Shown here: in pieces, positions 62,322 through 64,000 of the stretch
Position numbering within the stretch: the stretch's first letter is position 1
How the letters are laid out: each line of letters begins with the position of its first letter
NCBI RefSeq assembly: GCF_033807575.1
Contig: NC_084727.1
Location: 1,178,001 to 1,242,000 of the forward strand
DNA: 64,000 bases
Direction of reading: 5' to 3'
Origin: Cydia pomonella
Lineage: Eukaryota; Arthropoda; Insecta; Lepidoptera; Tortricidae
Program-made: the position numbers and the translations under genes
The notes under the pieces: model-generated
What the model saw: only the letters and a program-made list of their open reading frames with translations
Databases searched by the model: none
Told to the model about the DNA's origin: nothing

Positions 62322-62965
62322 CGGCCAAGAGCATGTCGGGCCACGCTCAGTGTAGGGTTCCGTAGTTACTCTTCCGTCACAATAAGCTAAACTGGAGCTT
62401 AAAGTATAGTAAATTGTTAACCAAGGGATGAAACGGTACCTTTCACGCGAGTTAAACAAATTTGCATAATCAGTACCTAATTAAAATAAGTCTTTTTGCG
62501 ATAACTCAAAAACAGCTAAACTGATCATGTCCGCTATAGTTTTTATTTAATGTCTTTCTTAAGCTCTACTTCCACGATTTTTTTCATATTTTTTGGACCT
62601 ACGGTTCAAAAGTTAAAGGGGGGGGAGACATTTTTTTTCTTTCGGAGCGATCTCCGAATATATTCACTTTATCAAAAAAAAATTGTTGAAGACCCCTATT
62701 AGTTTTGAAAGACCTTTCCAACGATACCCCACACTGTAGGGATGAAGTAAAAAAAAATTCACCCCCACTTTACGTGTAGGGGAGGTACCTCAAAAAAAAT
62801 AAATTTTTAGATTTTATTGTACGACTTTGTCGGCTTTATTGATTTATATATCCATTCCGAATTTCAGCTTTCTAGCACTAACGACCACGGAGCAAAGCCT
62901 CGGATAGACAGACGGACATGGCGAAACTATAAGGGTTCCTAGTTGACTACGGAACCCTAAAAACG
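62322..62965 (+). repeat. GGGTTCCGTA element, diverged
   Basis: 'ccggccaagagcatgtcggg', 'gtagggttccgtagttactc', poly(G), 'aacgataccccacac', '(agac)n gga' and 'ctacggaaccctaaaa'. Same layout as 21221-21768 with lower similarity. Confidence 0.65.
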
Positions 62966-63171
62966 ATAAACTAAAGGCCTATATTAACAAACCTTTATCT
63001 GTGGGTGCATCGTAATTTTAACTTTACTTTATCGATAAGTGATATATTCATTACATTCAAAAGAACATCTCTGAAAAAACAAAAACATCTCTGAAAAAAA
63101 AAACAAATTTGATTCGGCCTCTATTATAATATCAGTCGAGATGACTGATGATGAATTTTGAAAAACTTGAT

Positions 63172-63450
63172 ATCTATGGAGTGTGGAATTAAAAAGAGTG
63201 AAATCTCTCATGGTAGAACTGTTGCAAAAGTGTCCAGCTGTCAGCTATAAATACTAGTTCCAAATCTATCCAGAGTAGCGCTAGAGTAGTTAAGAACCTA
63301 GGCGCTATTGATGGAGTGAATTGCGCTGTCTATGATTTGATTTTTTTGTTCAAGTATTCTAGGTATTGTAGCGCCACCTATTTAAGGTTTTTTGATGACA
63401 CTTTTTGGTACATGGAGATTTCATTCTTTACCTCCACCTTCCATATTGAT
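63172..63450 (+). repeat. Single arm of the 22975-23512 inverted repeat
   Basis: 'ggagtgtggaattaaaa', 'gtccagctgtcagctataaa', 'tagcgctagagtag', 'gcgctgtctatgatttgatt' and 'tagcgccacctatttaa'. No matching inverted arm follows. Confidence 0.7.
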
Positions 63451-64000
63451 ATCGAACGATATGGCAGTCGGCCTCCGACTCTAGTTTGTCTCTGAATAAA
63501 AAAAATGCGTGACACGGCAAAAAAGTTTGCATTACCCTGATTTTGACGTTTAATTCCTTTGTAAATATAAAATTACTTTGTTTTGTTGAAGCTTATGATA
63601 TTAATGTAGATAAAGCAGTGTATGTAACTGTACATAATTCGGCATTAAAATACTCGTGTAATCCTTTTATGAAACTCATTTCATTCGTTTCATAAACCCA
63701 CACTCGTATTTTAATGCCTTTCGTTATGTAGCAGTAACATAAACTACTATAAAAATATCTCTTACCAATTGCCAATTTTAACAATACTATATCTTTTAAA
63801 GCTATAGTCTGTATCTTTAGGTATTTAAAAAAAGGTAAACAAAATCTACCCTCAAATGGCTCCTTAAGGCTGTTGAGGGTAGATGAAAACATTACATGAT
63901 CAAATAAAGTAGGTTTAAAGTCAGGTCGTTCAGTGACAGATCCAGGCGGTTTTGTATTTGGTTGGTTAATCAATAAATATTAAAACTACCCGAAAATGTA
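63451..64000. other. Intergenic, no gene supported
   Basis: A 126-codon frame on the minus strand (63593-63973) shows no motif I recognise and runs through AT-rich sequence. A small hairpin (CTACCCTCAA / TTGAGGGTAG) is at 63846-63882. Confidence 0.35.

Noticed and set aside
63593..63973. 126-codon minus-strand frame
   Set aside because: No motif, AT-rich codon use, no splice or UTR context; a partial Pro/Lys/Phe stretch is not enough to call a gene.

Overview
The window is eukaryotic nuclear DNA, AT-rich, intron-containing and heavily loaded with transposable elements. The repeats point to a moth or butterfly (Lepidoptera): tRNA-headed SINEs of several families, RTE and Jockey/CR1 LINE tails, piggyBac-like TTAA elements, and dozens of hairpin MITEs. 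The species cannot be named from the sequence. Some gene calls are assembled by me from separate exons; each join rests on splice signals, reading-frame phase and recognisable protein family, with no transcript evidence.

Four host genes are visible. (1) At 5760-6136 (+) lies a lysine-rich 3'-terminal exon of an unidentified gene. (2) From 16878 to about 24300 (+) lies the 3' half of a TCERG1/CA150-like transcription elongation regulator (FF domains): three exons, a 100-base N gap that probably hides one exon, the last coding exon, and a separate 3'UTR exon with poly(A) signals. (3) On the minus strand at 27381-36224 is a complete three-exon gene for a dynein-2 intermediate chain of the WDR34/DYNC2I2 type (495 aa), with two LC8-type TQT motifs and a perfect RFX X-box 71 bases before its start codon. 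(4) At 36928-53853 (+) is a two-exon, 465-aa zinc-finger gene with 12 C2H2 fingers. Genes 3 and 4 diverge from a shared region of about 700 bases.

Nearly everything else is mobile DNA. The first intron of the zinc-finger gene (about 15.5 kb) holds a very young BEL/Pao LTR retrotransposon (39719-45698): identical 139-bp LTRs, a GTTAC target duplication and one intact 1734-codon gag-pol frame. It sits inside an older MITE. A 5'-truncated LINE with an intact reverse transcriptase frame (1664-4578) is inserted in a SINE, which is inserted in a foldback element. The large second intron of the WDR34-like gene (34376-27475) is filled with hairpin elements, SINEs and LINE tails. The region 45841-52620 is a graveyard of LINE fragments nested in each other.

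I found no undescribed multi-gene system. The observations most worth following are the X-box and the tandemly copied exon of the WDR34-like gene, the exact 175-base triplication next to the scaffold gap in the TCERG1-like gene, a two-by-three array of 15-base dyads at 50967-51402, clusters of AACCGGTT sites carried by a dispersed repeat, and a foldback made of about 19-base units at 8855-9225.
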